Source: Symsagittifera roscoffensis
Lineage: Eukaryota; Xenacoelomorpha; Acoela; Convolutidae
Length of the DNA stretch: 64,000 bases
Reading direction: 5' to 3'
Assembly: GCF_963678635.1 (NCBI RefSeq)
Contig: NC_087069.1
Coordinates: 23,796,303-23,860,302 of the forward strand
This document shows positions 32,155-42,148 of this stretch, one piece after another. Each line of letters starts with the position of its first letter. Position 1 is the first letter of the stretch. The notes under the pieces were generated by a model, which was not told where the DNA came from, ran no database searches, and was given only the letters and a program-made list of their open reading frames with translations. Position numbers and translations under genes: made by a program.

Positions 32155-32339
32155 CTTTACAGTTGCTTCTTCTCTAGCTTTCGTCTGCTCAAATTGTTCA
32201 AAAAATGACTTCCAATGATCCTAACTTCAATAAATTTGCCGCCATTGTTCGTAACAAAAGAGTCCAATTTCCTGAAAAGCGTGTGATTTAACTAGAACTT
32301 TGGCAACTAAAAATTTTGGCTTTTTTCGACCCCATCCCC

Positions 32340-33095
32340 TATATTACAAGTTATGGCTCTTTTTCCTCACCCCATAACCCCACCCCCCCCCCCCCCCCCG
32401 CCCCCAGCCCCCTATCGGCGACTTTTCATTAGCAAACTTTTATTCGCATTGTCTGATTGTTATGCGGCATGCGGGCTTCTTAGGCCCTTACATTGGAGAC
32501 TCCATATTTGACCTTGTAAAACCCTCGTGACAATGTTGCTTTTGTGAGGTGGTGGAGAAAGAAAAATAGCAAATTTTTCATTATCATAATTGTTTTATGG
32601 GCTCTTTGATTGTTATGAAAGTTTACATACAGACTAATAAGGCCACGACAAACATATTTGGTCTTCGTACTCAATCTCGTAAAATCTTTCGTTACACTAA
32701 TATATTGGAGCTCGTGTGAGGTCTGGGGGGAGGAAAAAGAGCCGTTTTATGTGTTTCCATGGAGCAAAGTGGCTCTTTTTCCTGCTCCCCCACCTCGCAC
32801 GAGCATCTTTCATTGGTTTGACGATTTGTTTTACGAGGTGACCTAATAAGACCAAACAAGTTTGTTATGGCATTTTAGTGTGCATGCCAACTTTTGTAAC
32901 AATCGATCAATCCCAACAGTTAGTTTTCTAGCAAAACTTAGCAGGTGGGGGACGAAAAGGCCAGGATAGGGGGGGGGGGTCAGAAAAAAACCTATAAAGC
33001 GTGAAGTTGCGCCGTAAAGTATGAAGAACCAACTATTCAGACTAGTTACTTTGGTCACCATTCATTGTATTATGACAACGCTTAATAAGTTTTTC
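32340..33095. repeat. cluster of G/C-run MITE-like fragments
   Basis: GGCTCTTTTTCC or its complement GGAAAAAGAGCC occurs at 32355, 32730 and 32770, next to long C or G runs (17 C at about 32383, 9 G at about 32968). GTGAGGTCTGGGGGGAGG at 32717 and CTCCCCCACCTCGCACGAG at 32785 form inverted arms around 32745-32769. A block at 32995-33090 (GCGTGAAGTTGCGCCGTAAAG to CATTATGACAACG type) is a diverged piece of the hAT-like family above. Element boundaries are uncertain. Confidence 0.6.
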
Positions 33096-33129
33096 GGGAT
33101 CTTGATAACTATTTCAATACGAGTGCATT

Positions 33130-33410
33130 CTATGCATTGCAAGCGGAATCCGCAACAGTCCAAAATTCGACAAACAAATACCTAAAACAATGTACCAATC
33201 AAAAATGCTCCAAAAATAGGCGAACTTGCGGAATCCGCAACTGTATTTGCAGAATCCAGAACAGTTTGTGGAATCCACAAACAAAAAAAAGACATATGTA
33301 TTGTTAAATTCAGCTGCTGCGTAATCCACAACTAAAAGTGGAATCAGCAAATTGTGAGTGGAATCCGCAAATTATAATTGGTATCCGCATTTTGTTTGCG
33401 GATTCTATTT
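33130..33410. repeat. cluster of palindromic GCGGAATCCGC-type sites
   Basis: About nine copies of a palindromic site in 280 bp. Clear forms are GCGGAATCCGC at 33143, TTGCGGAATCCGCAA at 33226 and GTTTGTGGAATCCACAAAC at 33264, with degenerate copies near 33250, 33315, 33335, 33355, 33378 and 33395. The variants change both arms together. Isolated copies also lie near 41143 and 41450. Confidence 0.75.
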
Positions 33411-33509
33411 ATTTATATGTTTATATGTGGTAACGTTTCAAATTATATCTTTAATTTACTAATGTTCACCAGCAAGTTCAATCTAAGCTACGTTGATCAG
33501 CTACCAATT

Positions 33510-33730
33510 GAAATACCTGTAAATCGAAATTCCTGTCACCAATTTCGATCTCAATTCCTGTAACCCAACTTCGATCCCAATTCCTGTAACCCAACTTTGA
33601 TCCCTTTTCCTGTCATCAACATCGATCTCAAACCTGTAAACCAACTTCAATCCCAATTCCTTTTACCCAACTTCGATCCCAACTCCTGAAACCCAACTTC
33701 GATCCCAATTCCTTCCATCAATCTCAAACC
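33510..33730. repeat. 26-27 bp minisatellite
   Basis: About eight units of the form CTTCGATCCCAATTCCTGTAACCCAA with variants (TTGATCCC, ATCGATCTCAAACC). The repeat fades into AT-rich sequence at 33735. Confidence 0.85.
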
Positions 33731-33734
33731 CTGC

Positions 33735-34180
33735 AAAAATGGTTAAATTTAGCAATTTTATGAATTAAACTCGCATCTCAATTCTTCAATTTAATTCAAT
33801 CAATTATTTGAAATAATTAATTCGAATAAAATAAAAAAAATTACTTCAGACTTTTTCGAGTTTTTTCAAGTTGCGAACATATAGTTTGGTCAGGCAAAAT
33901 TTTTGTGAAATTTTGTTTTTACAATTATCAATTATTTCAGCTGTAATTGTTCAAACTTTGTTTTTTTTTATCTAAAACGGATCGAAATAGTTTTATTTTA
34001 ATAGGTAATATACTCCCTTTGAGCAAATTACACCAAATAGATAGTTTACACTTTAAGAGCAACTTTGAAGGGCAGGCATAAATTTCAGACCATAACACAT
34101 TTTGCATACAGTAAAAAAATACGGCAAGTTTCGGTTAATTCTAAGAGCTCAAATAATAACAAACAGTCCATAACAACAAA
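33735..34180. other. no recognised gene
   Basis: AT-rich sequence. The stretch AACAAACAG/AACAGTCATAACAAC near 34165-34215 is a short local repeat. Confidence 0.4.
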
Positions 34181-34183
34181 TAG

Positions 34184-34435
34184 TCATAATAGAACAGTCA
34201 TAACAACAAACAGTATAAATAGTTTAAATTGTTCATTCCAAGTCATAAAAAAATCCTGTGCGGACTGGGCCATATTATGTCTAAATACTTCTCTGTCGTT
34301 ATCGTCGAAGGCATAACTACCACGACATGCATTTATATGGCATCGGATTATGCTCATGAGGAAATCTTTGTGTTCGTTGAGGTTAAGAGATTCGATCCGA
34401 ATGTCCAGTTCACGTTCTTTTTTTGCTGGTCTCAA
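34184..34435 (-). CDS. possible exon on the minus strand
   Basis: 83 open codons including NLNEHKDFLMSIIRCHINAC, YAFDDNDREVF and AQDFFMTWNEQFK. The composition is protein-like, with balanced charge and few Phe/Lys runs. No domain is recognised. It lies downstream on the same strand from the duplicated block at 34626-36662, so it may be a following exon. Confidence 0.3.
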   Translation of the reverse strand: MRPAKKERELDIRIESLNLNEHKDFLMSIIRCHINACRGSYAFDDNDREVFRHNMAQSAQDFFMTWNEQFKLFILFVVMTVLL

Positions 34436-34635
34436 ATCCCTTTTTTACTCAAGCACAGAATCCCAAGATTGATAACATCCAAAATGGCCTGAGGTTATAA
34501 AGCACAAAAATTTAGCAGCACACTGTGTGGATGATAAACCAATGGCCTTTCTGGTTCCTGGTGTAGCTGGAACCAATATGAAAATTCGCCATGTTTTTTC
34601 CTCATCAAGCCAACGCATCTTTTTTGCCGAAAATG

Positions 34636-34932
34636 TCGCAACAATTTGCTAACTGGGTGAGTGAGATTACTCAGATCGCAGCTAATTTTGTTCTCAAACG
34701 AAGCACAAGAGATAACATCATACTTGTTTTTGGAAAAAACAACGAAATTGAATTAACTGCTGAAAACCAAAAAATCTTCATCAGCAAGCTCCACCCTAAC
34801 AGAAGGCGTTCTCGGGGTGACATCCGCTTTTTCGATGGAACTGATTCCAGCAAATGCTCGTTTCTTCGAGCAATCGAATTTCAAATAATCAACACAAAAC
34901 TTTTCTCCAGCGCGCAAGATAGTCGATCCTAG
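34636..34932 (+). CDS. open frame in duplication copy 1 (MSQQFANW...)
   Basis: From the ATG at 34636 the frame encodes about 98 residues: MSQQFANWVSEITQ, then RDNIILVFGKNNEIELTAEN and FFDGTDSSKCSFLRAIEF. The same frame is intact in copy 2 with a few substitutions. The complementary strand is also nearly open, with only one stop, and reads AGEKFCVDYLKFDCSKKRAF, so the coding strand is not settled. No family is recognised. Confidence 0.35.
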   Translation, partial: SQQFANWVSEITQIAANFVLKRSTRDNIILVFGKNNEIELTAENQKIFISKLHPNRRRSRGDIRFFDGTDSSKCSFLRAIEFQIINTKLFSSAQDSRS

Positions 34933-35241
34933 CTAAAATCACAAATTAGAATACGTTGTATCATAAGAATATGGTAAATTAAAAAATCTATAAAAAGAAT
35001 CAGGTGCATCCGGAAACACAATATTATTTTTTGGGATAGCGGATGAAATCGCTGATCATACAGATTATTAGGATAGTTGGATGTGATTACTTAGTAGATT
35101 AGTTACAATTTTGATTAGTTACATGATAATTCAACCTGCCTTACACCGTTGATGCATAGAGCAAACTTTAGGGAAGGTCATTTTCTTGGGAATCAAAAAA
35201 ACAAGGCGCTCAATATACCAATATCTTCCTACGGTTTTTCC

Positions 35242-35622
35242 TCATTGTTTTTTTTTGGTCTTGGGCTCTGATGGTTTTTGTTTCGGTCCAGATTTCTCAG
35301 CACCCTTGCTCAAGATTTTTATGAAATTGTCTGGCAGTGATTTTCCGGCGACTCGTTTCCTTGATTCGCCTTGTGACTCGTTTCTCAAATCGCAATACTC
35401 AACGTATAGACTGCCAAAGTTGACCATTCCCCGCAGTATCATCAGTTTTGTCGACCAAACAATATGTGCACTGGGACACGAAAGAGTCGTTGATGATAAA
35501 AATCCGTTTTTTGACACTACCGGCATGATCAAAAAAGACCACCGAGTCCCTGTGCAGGCGTCTGGGGATGAATGACAGCTCCTTTCTCGAATTCCGCCTT
35601 CTACTGATGACACTAGTATCAT
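35242..35622 (-). CDS. lysine-rich open frame in duplication copy 1
   Basis: 126 open codons on the minus strand ending in a basic, proline-containing tail (AEKSGPKQKPSEPKTKKKQ). An alternative minus frame over the first half reads SVVFFDHAGSVKKRIFI, which also looks protein-like, so a frameshift may join the two. In copy 2 the corresponding frame (36420-36650) is shorter because of small indels. A nuclear or chromatin protein tail is possible. Function is unknown. Confidence 0.3.
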   Translation of the reverse strand: MILVSSVEGGIRERSCHSSPDACTGTRWSFLIMPVVSKNGFLSSTTLSCPSAHIVWSTKLMILRGMVNFGSLYVEYCDLRNESQGESRKRVAGKSLPDNFIKILSKGAEKSGPKQKPSEPKTKKKQ

Positions 35623-35654
35623 TGTCTTTGTGGAATTCTCTTATATTGCCGAAA

Positions 35655-35954
35655 ATGTCGCAACAATTTGCTAACTGGGTGAGTGAGATTACTCAGAGCG
35701 CAGCTAATTTTGTTCTAAAACGAAGCACAAGAGATAACATCATACTTGTTTTTGGAAGAAACAACGAAATTGAATTAACTGCTGAAAACCAAAAAATCTT
35801 CATCAGCAAGCTCCACCCTAACAGAAGGCGTTCTCGGGGTGACATCCGCTTTTTCGATGGAACTGATTCCAGCAAATGCTCGTTTCTTCGAGCAATCGAA
35901 TTTCAAATAATCAACACAAAACTTTTCTCCAGCGCGCAAGATAGTCGATCCTAG
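35655..35954 (+). CDS. open frame in duplication copy 2 (MSQQFANW...)
   Basis: Second copy of the frame at 34636. It differs at two or three residues (ITQS for ITQI, FGRNNE for FGKNNE) and has no stop. Retention of the frame could reflect recency of the duplication rather than selection. Confidence 0.35.
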   Translation: MSQQFANWVSEITQSAANFVLKRSTRDNIILVFGRNNEIELTAENQKIFISKLHPNRRRSRGDIRFFDGTDSSKCSFLRAIEFQIINTKLFSSAQDSRS

Positions 35955-36662
35955 CTAAAATCACAAATTAGAATACGTTGTATCATAAGAATATGGTAAA
36001 TTAAAAAATCTATAAAAAGAATCAGGTGCATCCGGAAACACAATATTATTTTTTGGGATAGCAGATGAAATCGCTGATCATACAGATTATTAGGATAGTT
36101 GGATGTGATTACTTAGTAGATTAGTTACAATTTTGATTAGTTACATGATAATTCAACCTGCCATACACCGTTGATGCATAGAGCAAACTTTAGGGAAGGT
36201 CATTTTCTTGGGAATCAAAAAAACAAGGCGCTCAATATACCAATATCTTCCTGCGGTTTTTCCTCATTGTTTTTTTTGGTCTTGGGCTCTGAGGGTTTTT
36301 GTTCCTGTCCAGATTTCTCAGCACTCTTGCTCAAGAATTTTATGAAATTGTCTGGCAGTGATTTTCAGGCGACTCGTTTCCTTGATTCGCCTTGTGACTC
36401 GTTTCTCAAATCGCAATACTCAACGTATAGACTGCCACTGCAAAGTGGTCCATTCCCCGCAGTATTGAGAAAGTTTTGTCGACCAAACAAAATGTGCACT
36501 GGGACACGAAAGGGTCGTTGATGATAAAAATCCGTTTTTTGACACTACCGGCATGATCAAAAAAGACCACCGAGTCCCTGTGCAGGCGTCTGGGGATGAA
36601 TGACAGCTCCTTTCTCGAATTCCGCCTTCTACTGATGACACTAGTATCATTGTCTTTGTGGA

Positions 36663-37363
36663 ATTCTCTTATATTCTATGCTGCTGCGTTTACTTTTCTG
36701 TCCTCTGGGACAAAAAAGATGGCACTTCCCGGCCAAAAAAAAAATTAATGCTTACGCACCAATCGCTGATTAATGATAAAAGCAATTTCCCATATAAGAA
36801 AGGACGGCATCGAGGACTTGTACTTTTGCCTGAACCCGAAAAATTCTACATAGCATGATGACATAACTGAAACACTCTAATATGACTGAACTGAGGAGCG
36901 ATTGGATGGTTGAAACGAAATGAGCCGTGGTTCAAAAATTGACTGACGATAATTTCAAGGATGCTTGACTAATGCGTCACTGCTGATAATGACGGCTTCT
37001 TTGATAAGAACTGCATTGTCCAGTTCCGCTTATCAGTGAAGCCTTCATTATCAGTTAGCCGTCTTAGCTTTAAGCGGTTCTTTTGGCATAACAGGCATAA
37101 CAGTCATTAGCAGAAATTATGGCATAGATGCTACAGTTGCCTGGTTGCTAAAAGAGTGAAAATTGTCGAGGCTATTCCTTGGTGGATTCTTATCTTGATC
37201 TTGTTGTTTCGATTAAATTGAAGCTGATAAATTATGAGACCTTGGCCGCTAAATTGGAATCAGTTCATATCCTGCTTGTGCTCAATATAAATTGCATCTT
37301 TTTTTTCATCCGAATTTAGTAAAAAATTACTGAATCAAGTAAAATGTCGAACGCCGAAAGCGC
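36663..37363. other. no recognised gene; contains an inverted repeat
   Basis: A 67-codon open frame at 36658-36858 crosses the end of the tandem duplication and has no motif. The stretch also contains the inverted repeat at 36983-37054, GGCATAACA repeated near 37085 and the presumed promoter region of the SET-domain gene. Confidence 0.35.
36983..37054. repeat. 26-bp inverted repeat with 20-nt spacer
   Basis: CTGATAATGACGGCTTC...TGATAAG at 36983-37008 pairs with CTTATCAGTGAAGCC...TTATCAG at 37029-37054 with three mismatches. It is a strong potential hairpin upstream of the SET-domain gene. Confidence 0.85.
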
Positions 37364-38240
37364 ATGTTCAGTGCCTTCCATTCTCCGTCAATGTTTCCAG
37401 TGCCTTCTAATATCCCTGTGCCTCCGTCACCACTCTCAGCACCAGAGACGACATCATTTGCTCCTCCGACACCGGTAACCCCTTTGCGAGCATCCCCGCG
37501 ACCTTTTGCCTCGCCAATTCCGCCGACATATGGGCAACCACATACCCCTCTGCTACATGTCCAATCAGGCCCTTCGATGGTACATCAGTCGCATCCTCTG
37601 CAGTATAAGCCATCTCCAGCCTACTTGGATTCTTATTTGTTGGCATCGCCGTATCCTTATTTTCCGTGGCCATCGGCGTTTTCCCACTATTGAGAAATTG
37701 AAAGACAACCGCATGGCCATAAGAGGCGAACCTACGCTCCCACGTAACCACGAGCCGATGATTCCAACGGAAAGAACAGACCACAGGTACGACGAGCCCA
37801 CAAGAAGCCGCAAAAGGGATCATGCACATGCAGATAATGTAGGCGAAACCATAAGTTGAAGAAAGACTTTCAAAAGCAAACACATGATACAATCATAAAC
37901 AGTTTTGGTAAACCAAATATCGAAACTAAATCATATTCAATTTTAGCTGCCTGGAAAAGCCTCCCGAGCCAAAATCCCGATTTTAAACGAGACCCTCAAA
38001 GAGATCATTTCACAGACTGTCGAGAAGTCGAACGACTGCGCCGATAAAAAAAAACAGAACCTTGACCCACAAAGAACAATTGACCTTTTCAGGGCCATTG
38101 TCACGTTTCTGTTCACGTACACAGAGATGCTCGAGAAAATGATCATCAGCATCACGATACATGCTGAGGTTCAGGCGTTTGTCGACATAGAGAAAAAAAA
38201 GATGACAATACCGTGGAGCTGAGCATAGAACCGGAAGCCT
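37364..38240 (+). pseudogene. SET-domain gene, 5' exons: proline-rich N-terminus and helical region
   Basis: Exon 1 starts at ATG 37364 and encodes a Pro/Ser-rich stretch (VPSNIPVPPSPLSAPE, FAPPTPVTPLR) of about 109 residues. The frame then shifts near 37675 to a charged stretch (NRMAIRGEPTLPRNHEP, RYDEPTRSRKRDHAH). An intron of 108 nt, 37839-37946 (AAT|GTAGGC ... TTTTAG|CTG), joins in phase to exon 2: KIPILNETLKEII, FRAIVTFLFTYTEMLEKMI and HAEVQAFVDIEKKK, all helical. Exon 2 ends at a perfect donor GTAAGTATC at 38241. Frame continuity is lost at an eight-A run near 38197. The N-terminal half resembles no named domain. Confidence 0.5.
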
Positions 38241-38343
38241 GTAAGTATCTTTTTAAATCTAAAACACAATTTTATTTAAAAAAAAAACTGATGACTCGAT
38301 ATGATGATTCAATTTTTATGTTAATTTGTCGCGTTTCCCACAG

Positions 38344-39123
38344 AATTCCACTCTGGGTTCTACAGGGTATAAATATGTACTATACGGAGGCCAGAACCCA
38401 ATTAAAGAGGAGCATTATGAACCATGTTGTTCAGCTGGCTTTTCGGGAAACCAAAAAGCTGGTGACGACTCAATTGTTTATTGTCAAATCAATCGGGAAC
38501 GCGGTGTTCTGGGTTGCTCCACTAGTTGATCAGTTCAAACTCCAGGTATATCGATCAATAAATTTTTTCAATTTCTTCCAAAGGCAGTTATTCATCAAAA
38601 TAGAAACCGACGTGGAATCACATTTAATCTTTTTCATTTTTTAAAGATTTGCTTCATAAATCTGGAGCAGCCGAAGCGCTCTCTCGCACGTAAGGTTGCG
38701 AAGCGTTTGCCTTCGTCTACCAATCCTTCGTTCGAGATGGAGAAGCTGAAGAAGCAAGCTTTAGAAGATCACCAGAAACTGGACTGATACACGTACGAAA
38801 AGTTTCTGTTGGCAGTGCGATCCCGAAGATTCTCAACGTTACGTTTGCAGGTGCAGCGCGCACTGATCTTCTTTCAGCAGATGACTACTTTCCATGAGCT
38901 GTCAAGTAAAGTTACAAACTTTTCTCAAAGTAGAAATGAGCAACAATGACTTGAAGAAGCATCAAAGAGAAAGTTTCAGTAGCTTGAGAAAATCACAAGC
39001 CTGAAACATATCACCAACGACGTTGAAGGCTTCCATATGAGGTTCATGAAGAGCTGCAGAGTGGTGCATCGACCCAGAGCTGGGTCGGCCTTTGTTTTGT
39101 GAAAATCCTCGCCTTTGGAAGAG
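38344..39123 (+). pseudogene. SET-domain gene, middle exons
   Basis: Exon 3 (38344-38545) lies between introns 38241-38343 (103 nt) and 38546-38646 (101 nt). It is open in one frame (IPLWVLQGINMYYTEARTQL to APLVDQFKLQ). Exon 4 (38647-39123) continues in phase: KRSLARKVAKRLPSS, EKFLLAVRSRRFSTLRLQVQ, ALIFFQQMTTFHELSS. It carries stops TGA near 38788, TGA near 38950 and TAG near 38981. The donor at 39124 (AAGAG|GTACTT) is good. The segment is helix-rich and could be coiled coil. The in-frame stops with intact splice sites indicate a decayed gene. Confidence 0.5.
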
Positions 39124-39208
39124 GTACTTTATAATTTTCATGACTCGATTAATTTATCTTAATGAAACTTCAACTTTGAATCATTAATTTGACTTTCTTT
39201 TTTACCAG

Positions 39209-39590
39209 CTTTGATTGCTTTGCAAGCATTCAAGAAAGATGACGTGTTGCTGGATTACCACGGCAAAGAAGTCACCAACATCAATGCAAACCAGTACTGC
39301 CTCCAACTAGGAGTTCTAAGTGAATACGTATTGCAAATTGCGGGTCCTCCTTTGCGATTGATCGACGCTTCAATTGAGGACTGCCTGTTACATAAATGGA
39401 ACGTTTGCCTGGTTCGTTTAGCAAACCACGCAACCGAGAAGAAAAACGAGGCCAATAAGAAGATGGTAGAATACGCAAAGGTGAAAAAATAGTTAACCTA
39501 GAAGCCGGGAGAGACATTGTACCTTTCGAGCACTTGCGTTTTGACAATGGAGACAAAATTGTTCAAGCGTTTTTTGACGACAGCGATTAA
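39209..39590 (+). pseudogene. SET-domain gene, 3' exon with SET domain
   Basis: After an 85-nt intron (39124-39208, acceptor TTTTTTTACCAG) the frame reads ALIALQAFKKDDVLLDYHGK, EYVLQIAG, LRLIDASIEDC and CLVRLANHATEKKNEANKKM. This corresponds to the SET-domain order: entry strand with DYHG, IDA, then (R)LxNH with Asn for methyl-donor binding. A one-base slip in an A run near 39488 separates the final strand region (VNLEAGRDIVPFEHL, DNGDKIVQAFF) from the rest. The stop is at 39588-39590. The pattern is closest to KMT5A/SETD8-like lysine methyltransferases, which methylate histone H4 or other proteins. SET-domain proteins of this type also occur in multi-copy transposon-linked families. The slip may be a pseudogene lesion or an assembly error. 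Confidence 0.6.
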
Positions 39591-40610
39591 AGAGACTTTG
39601 GTTTTTCTACAATAATTTTATCTCGCTTCGGCAACTTTTTAACAGTTTCCGATTCAATTTAGAATTTATACCAGTATGTATTTGTCTTCATGATTTTGTA
39701 TTTTAAACCTGTTCTATGTATGTTCAGATTAATTTCAGATTAGCAATCTGAAAAACATTTTTCTTTTTTGAGTCAGTTTTAGGCTTTTCAAGACAAGAAA
39801 GAAAGATTTTAACTTAAGACAATAATGAGGTTTAACTCATTATAATTGTAGCCACTACGATTATTTCAACAATCAATTCAACTCCGAAATAGAAACTCAT
39901 AATAAACCAGCTAAAGCGTACGTTTGTTCAGCAACCGTGGCTAAGGAAAATATGTAGAGTTGGTCTGTGAAAAATGATGCAATAAACGTAAGCCATAATC
40001 TCAACCACAATCTACCATGAGGTTGAATGTCAATTTCCATAGGGACCAAACTTACAAGTTGACATTAAGCTTCGGCATAGGCTAAGTTTCTGCTGTTTGA
40101 TTCATGTGGAAAGTTGACGTTAAAGCTTATTCTAAAACCATTTTTCTCATGCGTTCATAAACTTACTAATACTGTTGTTTTTTAGTTCGGTGTTCACTCA
40201 AAAAAAATGTTAGGGTGAAAATACCCTAAATGAGCTAAGCTTCAATTTTATAATAGATTCAAATTTGAATCTTTGGCTGCTACAAATCGATTCGCATTTA
40301 CATTCTAGGTCGTTTACAAATTGATTCGTAATATGCCCTGGTTTTAAAATCAAAACTACGTTTAGTTGTCACTGGTAATCCATCCTAATGAAAATGGGAT
40401 TAGTTCTCACAAAAACAGCTTAATACATAAAATTTCGTTCAGCCGAATTAAACCAATCAAAAACATTTCTAAAATTTTTTTAATCTCTTTTGTTAATTGT
40501 TTAAAAGCATTTTGTTAATTGTTCAAGCTTTTTGATTAGGCAATTTGTTTGATTTGACAGTTTGAATTGGTTAAGCGTGTGATTATTTTCTAAAAGCGTA
40601 TACCCCCGAA
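39591..40610. other. AT-rich sequence without a gene
   Basis: 3' flank of the SET-domain gene. No open frame, RNA gene or repeat of note. Confidence 0.45.
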
Positions 40611-40614
40611 CTTT

Positions 40615-41110
40615 GTCATGTAAAATTCAAAATTTGTTGATGGATTCCACAGACAATTTTTTAGTATTTGTTCTTTTTTTCCGCATTCGTTGTTCTAGCT
40701 AGGTTCAATGTTCAGTGCTGATGGGTTATCAAATTTTCGGATTTACAAATTAAAATGGCGTGTCAATCAAATGTTTAGTTTTAATTAAATTCTAAGAGGA
40801 TATATCCACGAATTTACTTAAGTAGTGGTTTAAGATTTGTTTGTGGTTTGCACAGACAATGTTTTAGTATTTGTTAGTTTTTTTTCGCATTCTTTGATGT
40901 AGCTATACTCATTGTTCAATGCTGCTAGGTTAACAAATTGCGAATTCAACTTAAAATGGGTGTTTCAATCAAATGTTTAATTTTAATCAAATTCTAAAAA
41001 GATACTTAAGTAGTGATTTAAGATTTGTTCGTGGTTTCCACCGACAATGGTTAAGTTTTTGTTCGTAATTTTTGCCTTCGTTGTTCTAGCTAGCCCTTGT
41101 TCAAGCTGGT
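40615..41110. repeat. 180-210 bp tandem repeat, about 2.5 units
   Basis: Units begin near 40628, 40838 and 41018 with GATTTGTT(T/C)GTGG and CA(G/C)AGACAAT. They share CGCATT(C)TT, TCTAGCTA and TCAATCAAATGTTTA landmarks. The third unit is truncated. Confidence 0.75.
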
Positions 41111-41820
41111 TATTGCTGTTATTCCTGTTAATCTGCGGAATCTGCTTACGGCCTGTGAAATCAAAAAAAAATTGTCGCGTTCTAGTAAAATAATGTATTT
41201 TTAAATGTTAAGTGAGCTCATATGAAACAGCTACTCGGGTCGTATTTACGTTTTCCAGAGGTGAGAATTAAGCGGCGTTAAACAGAATGTATCGTGAGAG
41301 CCACCCAGACTCATTTTTGTGCAAAAATGGTGCAAGTATGATACTAAGGTCCACGAAAGGGGCTCCGCAAAAACAAGTAAAACAAACAAAGCTATTATCA
41401 GCGTTTTAGATTAAAAGGCCTATAAGCTATAAAACGCGTTCTTGTTGCGGAATCCGCGTACAACTAACAAAATGCACAGATTGGCTTCGTAACGGTTTTG
41501 ATTTTTAAAGACCCAACAATTATTTTCGTACTCCAAAAAAAATTCCACGTGTATTATTGTGGATCATGCTAAGTTTTATCCCCCATCAAGTATGTTAAAT
41601 GAATCTATACCCCATATAAAAACCACGTTTTGTCGCAATTATTTGATACTCAGAACTACATTTTGTCGTATCCCTGTTGCAATAGGGGGTGAATATTTAA
41701 CAAGATACTTTATTTTTAGTTCAAGACTAGCCGACGTAACCCTATGGTTTTCGTTTACATAAGCGTTTCCTTTCGCCAAAACTAGCCATGGCCTTATGGC
41801 TCGTATACGTTGCCTATGGT
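41111..41820. other. no recognised gene
   Basis: Includes two stray palindromic-site copies (near 41143 and 41450). No convincing open frame. Confidence 0.4.
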
Positions 41821-41842
41821 TGTTGTTGTTGTTGTTGTTGGT
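41819..41842. repeat. (GTT)n microsatellite
   Basis: Eight consecutive trinucleotides of GTT type followed by GGTGGTGG. Confidence 0.95.
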
Positions 41843-42148
41843 GGTGGCCTCGTTACCTCTTGCTTCATTTGTTTCGGTTAGTTGTGGTTTCGTTCGTCCC
41901 TGGTCCACTGTTATTGACCCCCGACAGGATATGTAGGGCATACCACTAGCGTGGGTTACTTGAACATCGTTTTAACACTGGACTCGTGGAAATTGATCTC
42001 TCGTTTTGTAGTGTTCTTGTGAGGTCAGCATCCTCCGTCAAGATAATTAACTCTTTCAAGAGAGCTTAGCTCCCCCAATCATCTGTGCTATGTGAGCTGA
42101 TTTTGTTCAGCTACACGGAGGAGGTACTTGGGGTTCAATATTTGGAAT

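Larger units (their letters stand above)
34626..36662. repeat. 1.02-kb tandem duplication
   Basis: Two head-to-tail copies with a period of about 1022 bp: 34626-35646 and 35647-36662. Landmarks are GCCGAAAATGTCGCAACAAT at each start and GTGGAATTCTCTTATATT at each end. Differences are mainly substitutions and one- to three-base indels, so identity is high. The unit carries open frames on both strands, listed separately. Confidence 0.9.

Noticed and set aside
33490-33730. Regular repeats considered as a CRISPR array
   Set aside because: Units are contiguous, variable and without unique spacers, and the DNA is eukaryotic. This is a minisatellite.
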